A DNA stretch of 32,634 nt, taken from contig JALVUQ010000072.1 in assembly GCA_027035575.1 (NCBI GenBank), forward strand, positions 1 to 32,634. Reading direction: 5' to 3'. Positions within the stretch are counted from its first letter, which is position 1. Every line of letters begins with the position of its first letter. Source of the DNA: Desulfurellales bacterium. GTDB taxonomy: Bacteria; Campylobacterota_A; Desulfurellia; Desulfurellales; Hippeaceae. Of this stretch, positions 16,088 to 25,001 are shown piece after piece. The notes under the pieces were generated by a model, which did not search any database, was not told the origin of the DNA, and saw only the letters and a program-made list of their open reading frames with translations. A program made the translations under genes and the position numbers.

Positions 16088-16418
16088 AAGTATTGTTGAT
16101 ATATTAAAAGAAACAAAAGAAGCCGAAAATATTGATAATATAGTGAAAGTTAGGCTAAAAATAGGTATTATGAGCGGTGTTATGGTTGATGCACTCTTGT
16201 TTGCCCTTACTGCATTGAAGGAAGAAGAAAGAATTATCAAGGATACCGAATTTGACGTTATAGAAACAAATGTCAAGGCTCACTGTGTTTTATGCAATAA
16301 AGACTTTTATTTTAAAAAGGGGGATGATATTTCGCTTTTGTGTAACAAGTGCGGTATGCCGTTAGATATTATCGAAGGTAAAGAGATGGAAATTATAGAT
16401 ATTGAGGCAGAACAGTGA
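16065..16418 (+). CDS. hypA: Hydrogenase nickel-insertion protein HypA
   Basis: A 117-residue HypA. The TTG at 16065 gives the obligatory N-terminus M-H-E, whose His2 and Glu3 bind nickel. The longer frame from TTG 16044 would bury that site, so it is rejected. A zinc site is present as CVLCNKDF and LCNKCGMP. HypA delivers nickel to the hydrogenase large subunit together with HypB. The start is inside the 3' end of the protease gene, with GGGTGG as ribosome site, and the stop overlaps the hypB start by 4 nt. Confidence 0.9.
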   Translation: MHEGAIAESIVDILKETKEAENIDNIVKVRLKIGIMSGVMVDALLFALTALKEEERIIKDTEFDVIETNVKAHCVLCNKDFYFKKGDDISLLCNKCGMPLDIIEGKEMEIIDIEAEQ

Positions 16419-17074
16419 AGCGTGTTGTAGTGGAGCGTAAAATTCTGGAAAGAAACGAATCATCGGCTCAAAAAATCAGGTCTATTTTAAAAAAGCAGGG
16501 TGTTTTTACTCTTAATCTTATGTCATCTCCCGGAGCGGGAAAGACAACAATTATTGAAGAAACAATTAGAATGCTAAAAGATGATTACGGCATATCCTTT
16601 ATAGACGGAGATTTGGAAACAGATAGAGATGCCGAAAGGATAAAGGCGCTTGGAATAGATACTGTTCAGATAAACACATCAGGAGCTTGTCATCTTGATG
16701 CCGATATGGTTTTAAGAGCTGTTGAGAAAATATCTTTGGACTGCGATTTGTTGATAATAGAAAATGTTGGAAATCTCGTGTGTCCAGCAACTTTTGATGT
16801 CGGAGCCGATAAAAATGTTGTTATTTTAAGCGTACCGGAGGGTGACGATAAGGTTAAAAAATACCCCGTGATGTTTAATGCTGCTGATGTGATTTTGATA
16901 AACAAGATAGATTTACTTGACTTTATGGACTTTGATATGAAAAAGGTAAAAAAAGAGGCAAAACAGATAAACCCTAAAGCCGAGATTATTGAGATAAGCG
17001 CCAAGACGATGAGCGGATTTGACAAATGGATATCTTTGATTGAGCGATGGATTAGTGAAGCCAATCAGTATTGA
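16415..17074 (+). CDS. hypB: Hydrogenase nickel-insertion GTPase HypB
   Basis: A 219-residue HypB with the P-loop SSPGAGKTT near residue 35, then GDLETDRDAERI, a Cys-His metal site in SGACHLDADMV, ENVGNLVCPA and the GTP-specificity motif NKIDLL. The N-terminal CxxCGC metal site and the histidine-rich nickel-storage stretch found in some HypB are absent. Nickel storage must therefore rely on the permease or other proteins. It is the last plus-strand gene of the block. The stop lies 18 nt from the convergent hypE stop, with no clear terminator between. Confidence 0.94.
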   Translation: MKRVVVERKILERNESSAQKIRSILKKQGVFTLNLMSSPGAGKTTIIEETIRMLKDDYGISFIDGDLETDRDAERIKALGIDTVQINTSGACHLDADMVLRAVEKISLDCDLLIIENVGNLVCPATFDVGADKNVVILSVPEGDDKVKKYPVMFNAADVILINKIDLLDFMDFDMKKVKKEAKQINPKAEIIEISAKTMSGFDKWISLIERWISEANQY

Positions 17075-17092
17075 ATTATCTCTGTGTAAAAA

Positions 17093-18058
17093 CTAACAGA
17101 TACGAGGCATTTTGTCGGCTACAGGCATTTTTAATATTCTTTTTGTATCGAATTTTGTGTGAAGTACTACTTTTTTTGGATTATCTTTTGTTATTTTTCC
17201 GATAATCGCAGCATTTTTGCCTAATTCGTTTTGCTTTAAAATATGTAGAACTTCATCAGCGCTTTCTGCCGATGCAACAATTATAACTTTGCCCTCGTTT
17301 GCGGAGTAGTAGGGTTCTATTCCGAGAATTTCAGACATAACACGAACATCTTCCCTAACAGGAATATCTTCTTCGTATATTTCAACCCCGAAATCGCGGT
17401 TATAACACAGTTCGTTAAGGCACATAGCAAGCCCGCCTCGCGTAGGGTCTCTTATAAATTTTATATCCGATTCCGATTCTATAAGGGGTATGAGCAGATG
17501 AGTTAAATTGGAGACATCACTTGTTAGCGACGATGAAAGATTGAGATTTTCTCTTTCGTTTAAGACTGCAAAGCCGTGGTCTCCGACGGTTCCGCTTACA
17601 ATAACAACATCTTTATCCTTAACCCTTTGTCCGTCTATGGGTTTTATGATTTTGCCTATGCCGGATGTATTTATATATACGCCGTCACACTTGCCGTTTT
17701 CCACAACCTTTGTATCGCCGCATACTATTTTTACATTTGCATTTTCAGCCTCTTTGGTCATAGATTCAACTATTTTTTCGAGTTTTTCCATATCAAAACC
17801 GGCTTCTATGATAAAAGCCGATGATAAATAAAGCGGTTTTGCTCCGACGCACAACAGGTCGTTCACTGTGCCCGATACGGACAGCTTTCCTATATCACCG
17901 CCTTTAAAAAAGAGCGGGTTTATCGAGTGTGAGTCCGTTGTAAAGGCTATATCTTCGATTATAGCGCTATCAAGACCGTTTTTCGCTTTAAATACGGTTT
18001 CTATGAGCTCTAAGGTCAATTTTCCGCCTGAGCCGTGGTCTAAGGTTATTTTATTCAC
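17093..18058 (-). CDS. hypE: Hydrogenase maturation protein HypE (cyanide-donor dehydratase)
   Basis: A 321-residue HypE of the PurM-like fold. It opens LDHGSGGKLTLELIE and ends in MPRIC; the C-terminal Cys is carbamoylated by HypF and dehydrated to thiocyanate, the source of the Fe cyanide ligands. The segment DPTRGGLAMCLNEL is characteristic. A GTG start at 18058 overlaps the hypD stop (GAGTGA) and has GGAGG upstream. It is the last gene of the minus-strand hypFCDE run and converges on hypB. Confidence 0.95.
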   Translation of the reverse strand: MNKITLDHGSGGKLTLELIETVFKAKNGLDSAIIEDIAFTTDSHSINPLFFKGGDIGKLSVSGTVNDLLCVGAKPLYLSSAFIIEAGFDMEKLEKIVESMTKEAENANVKIVCGDTKVVENGKCDGVYINTSGIGKIIKPIDGQRVKDKDVVIVSGTVGDHGFAVLNERENLNLSSSLTSDVSNLTHLLIPLIESESDIKFIRDPTRGGLAMCLNELCYNRDFGVEIYEEDIPVREDVRVMSEILGIEPYYSANEGKVIIVASAESADEVLHILKQNELGKNAAIIGKITKDNPKKVVLHTKFDTKRILKMPVADKMPRIC

Positions 18059-19143
18059 TCGATACCTCCGTCATACCAATTTTTACAGGTTCCCTCATCC
18101 GACACCATACAAGGTCCGACAGGGTTTTGAGGTGTGCATAGTTTTGCATATAAAGGGCATTGTGTCGGGCTTATATTTCCGAGAATGACTTCGTTACACC
18201 GACACCCCTTTTGATGTTCGATATAATTATCAGAATAAATTATGTCAAACTGTTTTTTTGCATCAAATCTTGCATATTCATTTCTTAGCTCATACCCGGT
18301 CGAGTCTATACTGCCAAGCCCTCTCCAGACCGCACTTGTTAAGTAGAAAACATCCTCCAAAGCCTTCTGTGCGTTTTTGTTTCCTTCGTAGTTTACGACC
18401 CGTTTGTAGCCGTTTTCTATTTTCGGTTTTTTATTGTTTATCTGTTTTAGAATCAACAAGACGGAAAGCAGAACATCAACCGATTCAAATCCTGCTGAAA
18501 CACACGGTATATTAAAATCCTCTACAAATCTTTCATATACTTTTAATCCTGATATGGCTGATGCATGCCCCGGCAAAATCAAGCCGTCCATATTTATCTT
18601 ACCGGATTTCAAAAGAGCATAAACCCCGTTTGGCGTGTATTTATGGGCGCTGTATATGAAAAAATTGCCGGGTATGTTAATATCCCTCAATGCACTTGCG
18701 GTTGGAGCAGCCGTTGTTTCAAATCCGCAGGCAAAGAATATGCAGGGCTTGGAGGCGCTTCTTGCCAACTCAATGGCATCAAAAACACTATAAACCATCT
18801 TGATGTCCGCACCGAGCGATTTTGCTTTGTAAAAAGACATCTCGGTGCCGGGAACTTTTAGCATATCTCCGAAGGTTAGAATTTTTACATTTTTACTTAG
18901 CGATAGGTTTATAACAGCATCAATGTCTTTTGAACTTGTAACGCAAACCGGACAACCAGGTCCGGCTATAACGGTAATGTTTTCAGGTAATAAATTCCTG
19001 ATGCCGTACCTTACTATGGAGTTTTCGTGGGTTCCGCATATATGCATTATTTTTATAGGTTTATTGAGCTTCTCAGATTCGTTTTTTATGGCAATTGAGA
19101 GCTTGTTAACCGTATCCGGGTTGTTAAAAAGCTCAAGATTCAC
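18055..19143 (-). CDS. hypD: Hydrogenase maturation iron-sulfur protein HypD
   Basis: About 362 residues. HypD works with HypC as the scaffold on which Fe(CN)2CO is assembled. Conserved cysteines are in HICGTHEN, GPGCPVC and FACGFETTA. The C-terminal [4Fe-4S] ligands lie in GCRCNE, CPLYAKLC and GTCKNWY. The GTG at 19143 is preferred because the N-terminus then aligns with family members and a GGTGA lies upstream. The longest frame starts at TTG 19170 and would overlap hypC by 38 nt. It overlaps hypE by 4 nt at its stop. The start is the only uncertain point. Confidence 0.93.
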   Translation of the reverse strand: MNLELFNNPDTVNKLSIAIKNESEKLNKPIKIMHICGTHENSIVRYGIRNLLPENITVIAGPGCPVCVTSSKDIDAVINLSLSKNVKILTFGDMLKVPGTEMSFYKAKSLGADIKMVYSVFDAIELARSASKPCIFFACGFETTAAPTASALRDINIPGNFFIYSAHKYTPNGVYALLKSGKINMDGLILPGHASAISGLKVYERFVEDFNIPCVSAGFESVDVLLSVLLILKQINNKKPKIENGYKRVVNYEGNKNAQKALEDVFYLTSAVWRGLGSIDSTGYELRNEYARFDAKKQFDIIYSDNYIEHQKGCRCNEVILGNISPTQCPLYAKLCTPQNPVGPCMVSDEGTCKNWYDGGIE

Positions 19144-19369
19144 TGTTTTCACCAAACAGACAGGTTTCAATCAGTGCAAGATTTTCTTTTGCCTCTTTTT
19201 CTTCCAATTTTTCTATTGCACACCCGGCATGGACAACCACATAATCGCCTATTTTTAAATCATCAATCATATGAAAAAAACAGTGTCTTTTAACGCCACC
19301 TGCTTCAACAACACCATTCAATCCTCCGTCGTATATTTCAACCACTTTCATAGCTATCCCAAGACACAT
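19133..19369 (-). CDS. hypC: Hydrogenase maturation chaperone HypC
   Basis: A 78-residue HypC/HupF. It begins MCLGIAMKVVEI, with the essential Cys2 that is exposed after Met removal and binds the Fe(CN)2CO precursor. GDYVVVHAGCAIEKL is the conserved OB-fold segment. The ATG follows AGGGGG. It lies 10 nt after hypF and overlaps hypD. Only one HypC is present, in keeping with one hydrogenase in the window. Confidence 0.95.
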   Translation of the reverse strand: MCLGIAMKVVEIYDGGLNGVVEAGGVKRHCFFHMIDDLKIGDYVVVHAGCAIEKLEEKEAKENLALIETCLFGENSES

Positions 19370-19379
19370 ATATCCCCCT

Positions 19380-21587
19380 TTACATCACCATATTGGCAAA
19401 ATAGACTTGACCTAACGCCAATCCTCCGTCATTAACGGGCGTTTCCGTATTGTAATATACCTTAAATTCGGCATTTTCAAGCATATTTTTCAGTTTAAAA
19501 AATATGATTTCGTTTTGGAAAACACCTCCGCTTAAAGCAACACTCTTTATTCCGGTAGCCTTTTTTATTTTTATTATGTTTTCAAAGAGCGCATTTGCAA
19601 ATGTGTTGTGGAAAGCACAGGCTTTGTCTATATTTGGTTTTTTAACTATACTCAACAACGTTTCCTTAAAATCTATCTCAAAATCCTTAATTGCATAAGG
19701 AAGAAGGCTGCTATTTTTATGCTTCATAGCCTCATATTGTAATTTAATAGCTGATTCGGCTTCAAACGAGCTGATTTTACCAATTCCCAATATGGCACTG
19801 ACAACGTCAAACAGCCTGCCTGCCGAGCTTGTTTTTATGGAATTTTTATGCGTAAATTCTATGGTTTTTATAACACCGTAATCGTTAGAGCATATATTTT
19901 TAGCAAAGTTCTCAAAATCACTACCCAATATATCGTACAGCCATAAAACGGCAAGTCTGTAAGGCTCTTTTATGGCTTTATCGCCGAATGCAAAAGGCAT
20001 ATATTTTATATGACCGATTCTTTCGATGTTTTTTGCTGTTTTTATAAAAAACTCCCCGCCCCATACATTGCCGTCGTCTCCATAGCCCGTACCGTCCATT
20101 ATTACGCCTATTGCCTCTTCTATATTTTTTTCATATAAAACGGAGCAGAAGTGTGCTGCGTGATGCTGAACCTCAACCACGTTTTTGAAGTTTTGTCTTG
20201 CATATTCGCTTGAGAAATAACCCGGGTGTTTATCACATACGACCGCTTCGGGTTGTATATTAAAAAAATTAATAAAATCTTCCACTTTTTCTTTAAACTT
20301 CTTGTAATTCGGGTAGTTCTCAAGATTAGGTGTGTATTGAGACATTATAATTCTGTCTTTATCCGTTAAAGCTATATTGTTCTTTAAATCACCGCCGACA
20401 GACAGTATGCCGGGTTTTGTTTTTTTAAAAAAATAACCCGGTGCAAAACCCCTTGCGAAGCGGTAGATTAGCCTTTGATTGTCTGTAATTTGCACAATGG
20501 AATCTTCAAGCGGTCTGACTATCTTTCTGTTGTTTGTAAGAATGCAGTCTGCACCCGCAAAATTTAATGCTGAAATATCTTGATAAATAAGACTCTCTTC
20601 GGATATGTTTGCACTTGTTGCAACAATAAACTCGAAGCTGCCAAAATGAAACAAAAGCATATGCAGAGGAGCATAAGGCAGCATAGCTCCGATATACGGA
20701 CTGCCAAAAACAGCACTGCCAAACCTGTTCGTTTTTGATTTTAATAAAACAATCGGTTTAATCTGTGATTGCAAAATTTTTTCTTCTTCACTGTTAACAA
20801 AGCACTGCTTTTTAATTGTTGACAAATCTCTTGCTATAAATGCGAAAGGTTTATTCTCCCTTTTTTTCAATAATTTTATTTTATCTATGGCTTTTTTGTT
20901 TAAAGCATCACATACAAGATGGTATCCGCCTATACCCTTTATAAGGATCACCTGACCGTTTTCCATAAATTTGGCGGTTTGTTTGATAGCTTCGATGTTT
21001 TTCGATATGACTTTTGAGCCTTTGATTAAGAAGTATGACGGACCGCAATCCTTACAGGCAATAGGCTCTGCGTGAAATCTCCTATTTTCAGGGTTGTTGT
21101 ACTCATCTTCACACTTTTTGCACATCTTAAAACCCTTCATTGTTGTTTTGTTTCTGTCGTATGGCGAGTCGAAAACAATGGAAAAACGAGGACCGCAATC
21201 CGTACAATTGATAAAAGGGTGAAGATAGCGCCTGTTTGTTGTCTCAAGCAGTTCAATTGAGCATTTGTCACATATCCCCAAATCGGGCGGTAAAAAAACC
21301 CTCTCTTTACCAAAGCTGCTTTTTCTTATAAAAAACCTATTAAAAGCTTGTCGTTTTATACTGTACCGTTTAATGTCCATATTTTCTATTTTTGCATTCT
21401 TTGGAAGATTTTCTATAATTTTTCGCTTAATAAAATCACTATCCTTTTCAGTCTCAATGTATAACTCAACGCCTTTTGCAGAATTTCTTACCCATCCGCT
21501 CTCTTTTGAAAAGAGTTTGTATATAAAAGGTCTAAAACCTACGGATTGTGTTATGCCGTTAATCCTGAAAAAATAAGCTTTTTTCAT
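19380..21587 (-). CDS. hypF: Carbamoyltransferase HypF
   Basis: A 735-residue HypF of normal length. Domains in order: an acylphosphatase-like N-terminus (SVGFRPFIYKLF); two zinc fingers (CDKCSIEL with CTDCGPRF, and CKKCEDEY with CKDCGPSYF, about residues 105-185); a YrdC-like carbamoyl-adenylate domain (residues about 200-370); and a Kae1-like domain with VQHHAAHF, MDGTGYGDDG, SGGVFQNE and NDGGLALGQ. It uses carbamoyl phosphate and ATP to carbamoylate the HypE C-terminal Cys. It is the first gene of hypFCDE. An 8-bp inverted repeat precedes it. No strong ribosome site was seen at the ATG. Confidence 0.95.
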   Translation of the reverse strand: MKKAYFFRINGITQSVGFRPFIYKLFSKESGWVRNSAKGVELYIETEKDSDFIKRKIIENLPKNAKIENMDIKRYSIKRQAFNRFFIRKSSFGKERVFLPPDLGICDKCSIELLETTNRRYLHPFINCTDCGPRFSIVFDSPYDRNKTTMKGFKMCKKCEDEYNNPENRRFHAEPIACKDCGPSYFLIKGSKVISKNIEAIKQTAKFMENGQVILIKGIGGYHLVCDALNKKAIDKIKLLKKRENKPFAFIARDLSTIKKQCFVNSEEEKILQSQIKPIVLLKSKTNRFGSAVFGSPYIGAMLPYAPLHMLLFHFGSFEFIVATSANISEESLIYQDISALNFAGADCILTNNRKIVRPLEDSIVQITDNQRLIYRFARGFAPGYFFKKTKPGILSVGGDLKNNIALTDKDRIIMSQYTPNLENYPNYKKFKEKVEDFINFFNIQPEAVVCDKHPGYFSSEYARQNFKNVVEVQHHAAHFCSVLYEKNIEEAIGVIMDGTGYGDDGNVWGGEFFIKTAKNIERIGHIKYMPFAFGDKAIKEPYRLAVLWLYDILGSDFENFAKNICSNDYGVIKTIEFTHKNSIKTSSAGRLFDVVSAILGIGKISSFEAESAIKLQYEAMKHKNSSLLPYAIKDFEIDFKETLLSIVKKPNIDKACAFHNTFANALFENIIKIKKATGIKSVALSGGVFQNEIIFFKLKNMLENAEFKVYYNTETPVNDGGLALGQVYFANMVM

Positions 21588-21606
21588 CGCTACATATTAT
21601 TCTTCT

Positions 21607-21630
21607 CGTATTTAAAAATCAATAAATACG
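21607..21630. promoter_or_regulatory. 8-bp inverted repeat upstream of hypF
   Basis: CGTATTTA (21607-21614) and TAAATACG (21623-21630) flank an 8-nt AT-rich centre in the 60-nt gap between msrA (stop 21648) and hypF (start 21587). No T run follows on the minus strand, so it does not look like a terminator for msrA. An operator for hypFCDE is possible but unproven. Confidence 0.3.
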
Positions 21631-21647
21631 GCAGTTGACAGGTACAG

Positions 21648-22259
21648 CTATCTCTGCGTTGAGTAAGTTTTGAAAAAATCTCTGAGTTTTAGCCACTTTT
21701 TACCAAAAGAAGCCCTTCCCGACAGATTATGATAAATTGCGTAGTCTTGCGGGCATTTCTTGTAGTATTTCTGGTGGTATTCTTCGGCTTTATAAAACTT
21801 TTGAGCCGGAAGGATAAGCGTTGTGATGGGTTTATTGAAAACGTCCGATTGTTCCACCTTTCTTTTTGATTTTTCGGCTGCAATCTTTTGTTCTTCATTC
21901 GTATAAAATATTGCGGTTTTATATTGGTTTCCCGTATCGCAAAACTGTCCTTCTTTATCTGTCGGGTCGATATTTGTCCAAAAAATCTCAAGCAGTTTTT
22001 CATACGATATTTTTTGAGCATTAAAAATAATTTTGATTGCTTCGTAGTGTCCGCTGTGTCCGTAACAAACCTGCTCGTATGTGGGATTTTCAAGGTATCC
22101 CCCGGTATATCCGCACTCTATGCTTAAAACCCCGTCAATTTTATCAAATGCAGCCTCCATACACCAGAAACATCCTCCTGCAAAAATCGCTACTTCAATC
22201 TTTTTGTTTCCCATATAATCAATTATAGGTTTTAAAGTGTTTTTTTCAAACAAACACAT
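21648..22259 (-). CDS. msrA: Peptide methionine sulfoxide reductase MsrA
   Basis: A 203-residue MsrA, which reduces methionine-S-sulfoxide in proteins. The catalytic motif GGCFWCMEAAF starts near residue 28. It is followed by GYTGGYLENPTYEQVCYGHSGHYEA and the EYHQKYY segment near the C-terminus, all family hallmarks. The ATG at 22259 gives a 15-residue leader; an internal ATG at 22214 (MGNKKIEVAIF) would give the more usual N-terminus, and neither has a strong ribosome site. No MsrB domain is fused. Same strand as hypF but probably unrelated to it. Confidence 0.93.
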   Translation of the reverse strand: MCLFEKNTLKPIIDYMGNKKIEVAIFAGGCFWCMEAAFDKIDGVLSIECGYTGGYLENPTYEQVCYGHSGHYEAIKIIFNAQKISYEKLLEIFWTNIDPTDKEGQFCDTGNQYKTAIFYTNEEQKIAAEKSKRKVEQSDVFNKPITTLILPAQKFYKAEEYHQKYYKKCPQDYAIYHNLSGRASFGKKWLKLRDFFKTYSTQR

Positions 22260-22311
22260 ACCTTTTAAGCAGTATAAACACGAGTGATTAAAATTAATCT
22301 TATAAGCCGTA

Positions 22312-22340
22312 TTGACAGCAGTGAGTTTTTATGGTACTGA
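22312..22340 (+). promoter_or_regulatory. Candidate promoter for the V4R-like gene and ald
   Basis: TTGACA (22312-22317), then 17 nt, then TACTGA (22335-22340), 39 nt before the ATG at 22380. The -35 is perfect and the -10 mediocre. It would drive the V4R-like gene, ald and miaA, which are nearly contiguous. Confidence 0.4.
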
Positions 22341-22379
22341 GTAATTTAAGTAAATTTGTAAGTATGTTGGAGGATTGTT

Positions 22380-22940
22380 ATGGTTGAAGAATTAAAACGT
22401 TCTGAAGGAGTGCTTGATAATCATAGCGCCGATGAGACAAAAAAAGAGCCGGATTCCTGCTCCGATATAGATGCCCGCTGTATAACATCTCATATTTGCT
22501 ATAAATACTCATCTATGGTTATGGCAGGACTTATCGAAGCAATAGACTACTTTGCAGGAAGCCAAGGACCAAAGGTTTTGGTTAGAATATTGGCAAAAAG
22601 CATACCTTCACAAATGATGGAGGCTTTGGGCGTTAAACCTGAGAATATGAAAGACTTTTCCGAAGAAGATATGATTAAGCTGCTACCCGAAATGATAGCT
22701 CAAAAAGGCGGACCTAAGATAAAGATTGAAAAAAGCAGTGAAGGTGAGTATAAATTCGAACTTGAAGAGTGTCATTTTTTGCCCTATTCAAAATCCGAAG
22801 GGTTTTGTAATGTTACTGCGGGATTAATGCTTGGGTTTGCTCAATTTTTATCAGGCAAACCTATGGATATAAAGGAGATTCAAACAATTGCACACGGCGG
22901 CAGCAGGTGTGAATTTATGGCAACCGTTAAGAAATTGTAG
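22380..22940 (+). CDS. V4R-like small-molecule-binding domain protein
   Basis: A 186-residue cytoplasmic protein with no membrane segment. The C-terminal third resembles the V4R (4-vinyl reductase) domain: ECHFLPYSKSEGFCNVTAG, then a helix LMLGFAQFLSG, then AHGGSRCEFMATV, with Cys residues at the positions typical of metal- or ligand-binding V4R proteins. The first 30 residues are charged and probably disordered. It has a GGAGG ribosome site and precedes ald by 29 nt. V4R proteins often act as ligand sensors or in tetrapyrrole or hydrocarbon metabolism; the function here is not known. The V4R call is from pattern recognition only. Confidence 0.55.
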   Translation: MVEELKRSEGVLDNHSADETKKEPDSCSDIDARCITSHICYKYSSMVMAGLIEAIDYFAGSQGPKVLVRILAKSIPSQMMEALGVKPENMKDFSEEDMIKLLPEMIAQKGGPKIKIEKSSEGEYKFELEECHFLPYSKSEGFCNVTAGLMLGFAQFLSGKPMDIKEIQTIAHGGSRCEFMATVKKL

Positions 22941-22969
22941 ATTAAAAACTTTTGAGGTATGGAGGTTTT

Positions 22970-24079
22970 ATGATTATAGGTGTTCCCAAGGAGATTAAGC
23001 CCAATGAAAACAGGGTAGGGCTGATACCTGCGGGTGTTCACGAGTTTGTTAAGAACGGTCACGAGGTTTTGGTCGAAAAGAATGCGGGTGTGGGAAGCGG
23101 AATTAGTGATGATGAGTACGTAAAAGAAGGGGCGCGTATAGTTAAAACAGCCAAAGATATTTTTGAATCGGCAGAAATGGTTATAAAGGTTAAAGAGCCT
23201 CAAGCAGTTGAGATTGATATGCTTAAAAAAGACCAGATACTTTACACATATCTGCATCTTGCACCGGATAAGCCGCAAACTTTAGGGCTGATGGAAAAAG
23301 GCGTTGTTGCTATCGCCTATGAGACCATCGAGGTTGACGGCAAACTGCCTTTACTTGAACCTATGAGTGAGGTTGCAGGTAAAATGTCGGCTATTATGGC
23401 TGCATACTATCTTGCCAAACCCTACGGCGGAAAAGGTGTGCTCTCTGGAGGAGTTACGGGAGTTCACAGCGCCAAGTTCGTTATTTTGGGAGGCGGAACA
23501 GCAGGGCTAAATGCTGCAAAAGTAGCCAGCGGAATGGGTGCCAATGTCTGCGTTTTTGATATTAATATAGAAAGAATGCGCTATCTTGAAGATGTTTTAC
23601 CGAAGAACTGTCAGATGATTATGTCAAATAAGGTAAATATTGAGCAAGAGATAAAAGGTGCCGATGCCGTTATAGGTACGGTTTTGATACCCGGAGCAAA
23701 GGCTCCTCATTTGATTACGAATGATATGCTTAAACTGATGAAAAAGGGAACCATCTTGGTTGACGTTTCGATAGACCAGGGCGGTTGTTTTGAAACGTCA
23801 CACCCTACAACGCATCAAGACCCTGTTTTTGAGGTTGACGGAATCTTGCACTACTGTGTTGCAAATATGCCAGGGGCTTATGCAAGAACGTCCACATTTG
23901 CGCTTATAAACGCTACAATGCCGTTTGGGCTTTTAATAGCCAATCTCGGATGGAAGAAGGCAGCCCAAAAACATAACTGCATAGCAAAGGGTATAAACGT
24001 TGTTGAGGGGAAGGTGACCTGTAAGCCTGTTGCCGAAGCTCATAATTTCGAATATACGCCCATAGAAAGCCTATTGTAA
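22970..24079 (+). CDS. ald: Alanine dehydrogenase
   Basis: A 369-residue NAD-dependent L-alanine dehydrogenase, which interconverts alanine and pyruvate plus ammonia. Family marks are the opening MIIGVPKEIKPNENRVGLIP, KVKEPQ with the substrate-binding Lys, YTYLHLAPD with the catalytic His, and the Rossmann motif LGGGTAGLNAAKVASGMG followed by VFDIN. The end segment VANMPGAYARTSTFALINA is also typical. The ATG at 22970 has a GGAGGT ribosome site; the frame extends 6 codons upstream but without support. miaA follows after 4 nt. Confidence 0.96.
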   Translation: MIIGVPKEIKPNENRVGLIPAGVHEFVKNGHEVLVEKNAGVGSGISDDEYVKEGARIVKTAKDIFESAEMVIKVKEPQAVEIDMLKKDQILYTYLHLAPDKPQTLGLMEKGVVAIAYETIEVDGKLPLLEPMSEVAGKMSAIMAAYYLAKPYGGKGVLSGGVTGVHSAKFVILGGGTAGLNAAKVASGMGANVCVFDINIERMRYLEDVLPKNCQMIMSNKVNIEQEIKGADAVIGTVLIPGAKAPHLITNDMLKLMKKGTILVDVSIDQGGCFETSHPTTHQDPVFEVDGILHYCVANMPGAYARTSTFALINATMPFGLLIANLGWKKAAQKHNCIAKGINVVEGKVTCKPVAEAHNFEYTPIESLL

Positions 24080-24083
24080 ACTT

Positions 24084-25001
24084 GTGAGAAAGCCCGTTAT
24101 AATTTTGGGACCGACAGCCATAGGGAAAACATCCGTTTCCATAGAGCTTGCAAAAAAAATAGATGCCGAAATTATATCGTCCGATTCCGTGCAGATATAT
24201 AAGTTTATGGATATAGGCAGTGCAAAGCCTTCTGCTGATGAACAAAAGCTGATTAAACACCATCTTATTGACATAAAGTATCCCGATGAAGTTTTTTCAA
24301 GCGGAGAATTTGTCAAATACGTTGAAAGCATAATTGAGGATATAAACAGAAAAGGCAAAAACGTAATTATTGTCGGCGGCGGAGGTTTTTACATAGACTC
24401 TCTTGTTTTTGGCATTGATAATGTAGGCAGGGTTGATGATAAAATCAAGAGATTTTTTGATGATATATGTTATGAACTTTCGCCGCCGTATCTCTACAAT
24501 TTTTTAAAAATAATAGACCCAAAGTGGGCAAATTCCATTAACGAGAGGGATTGTCAGAGAATCAAACGCGGTTTAAGCGTCTATTTTAATTCCAAAGCCC
24601 CTCTAAGCTCCCTGTTTTCTAAGAGTAAACAAAAAACAGGTTTAGAGAGGTTTAAAATCTTTGTCCTCTATGCTTCCAAAGAATTTATCAATAAACAGAT
24701 TGAAAAAAGGGTTGATAAGATGATTGAAAGCGGTTTCATAGAAGAGGTAAAAAGATTGGTAGATATGGGTTATGGCAATTCAAACTCTATGAAATCCATA
24801 GGTTATAAGGAAATTTTATCTTTTTTAAACGGTGAGACGGATAGAGAAACGGCAATTGAGCTTATCAAGAAAAACACCAAAGCATACGCTAAAAGACAGT
24901 TGACGCTTTTTAGAAGTCGTTTTTTGGATGCCGTATGGATTGATGTTGAAAAAGAGAACGCCCTTGAAGTTATGCTTGATTTTTGTAAGCCATCTGTTTG
25001 A
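24084..25001 (+). CDS. miaA: tRNA dimethylallyltransferase
   Basis: A 305-residue MiaA, which prenylates A37 of tRNAs that read UNN codons. P-loop GPTAIGKTS (residues 9-17), the substrate segment [24 protein letters not shown], and the C-terminal SIGYKEI and [13 protein letters not shown] are all present. A GTG start at 24084 lies 4 nt after ald. The 3' end overlaps the convergent htpX gene by 32 nt. No fault is seen. Confidence 0.95.
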   Translation: MRKPVIILGPTAIGKTSVSIELAKKIDAEIISSDSVQIYKFMDIGSAKPSADEQKLIKHHLIDIKYPDEVFSSGEFVKYVESIIEDINRKGKNVIIVGGGGFYIDSLVFGIDNVGRVDDKIKRFFDDICYELSPPYLYNFLKIIDPKWANSINERDCQRIKRGLSVYFNSKAPLSSLFSKSKQKTGLERFKIFVLYASKEFINKQIEKRVDKMIESGFIEEVKRLVDMGYGNSNSMKSIGYKEILSFLNGETDRETAIELIKKNTKAYAKRQLTLFRSRFLDAVWIDVEKENALEVMLDFCKPSV

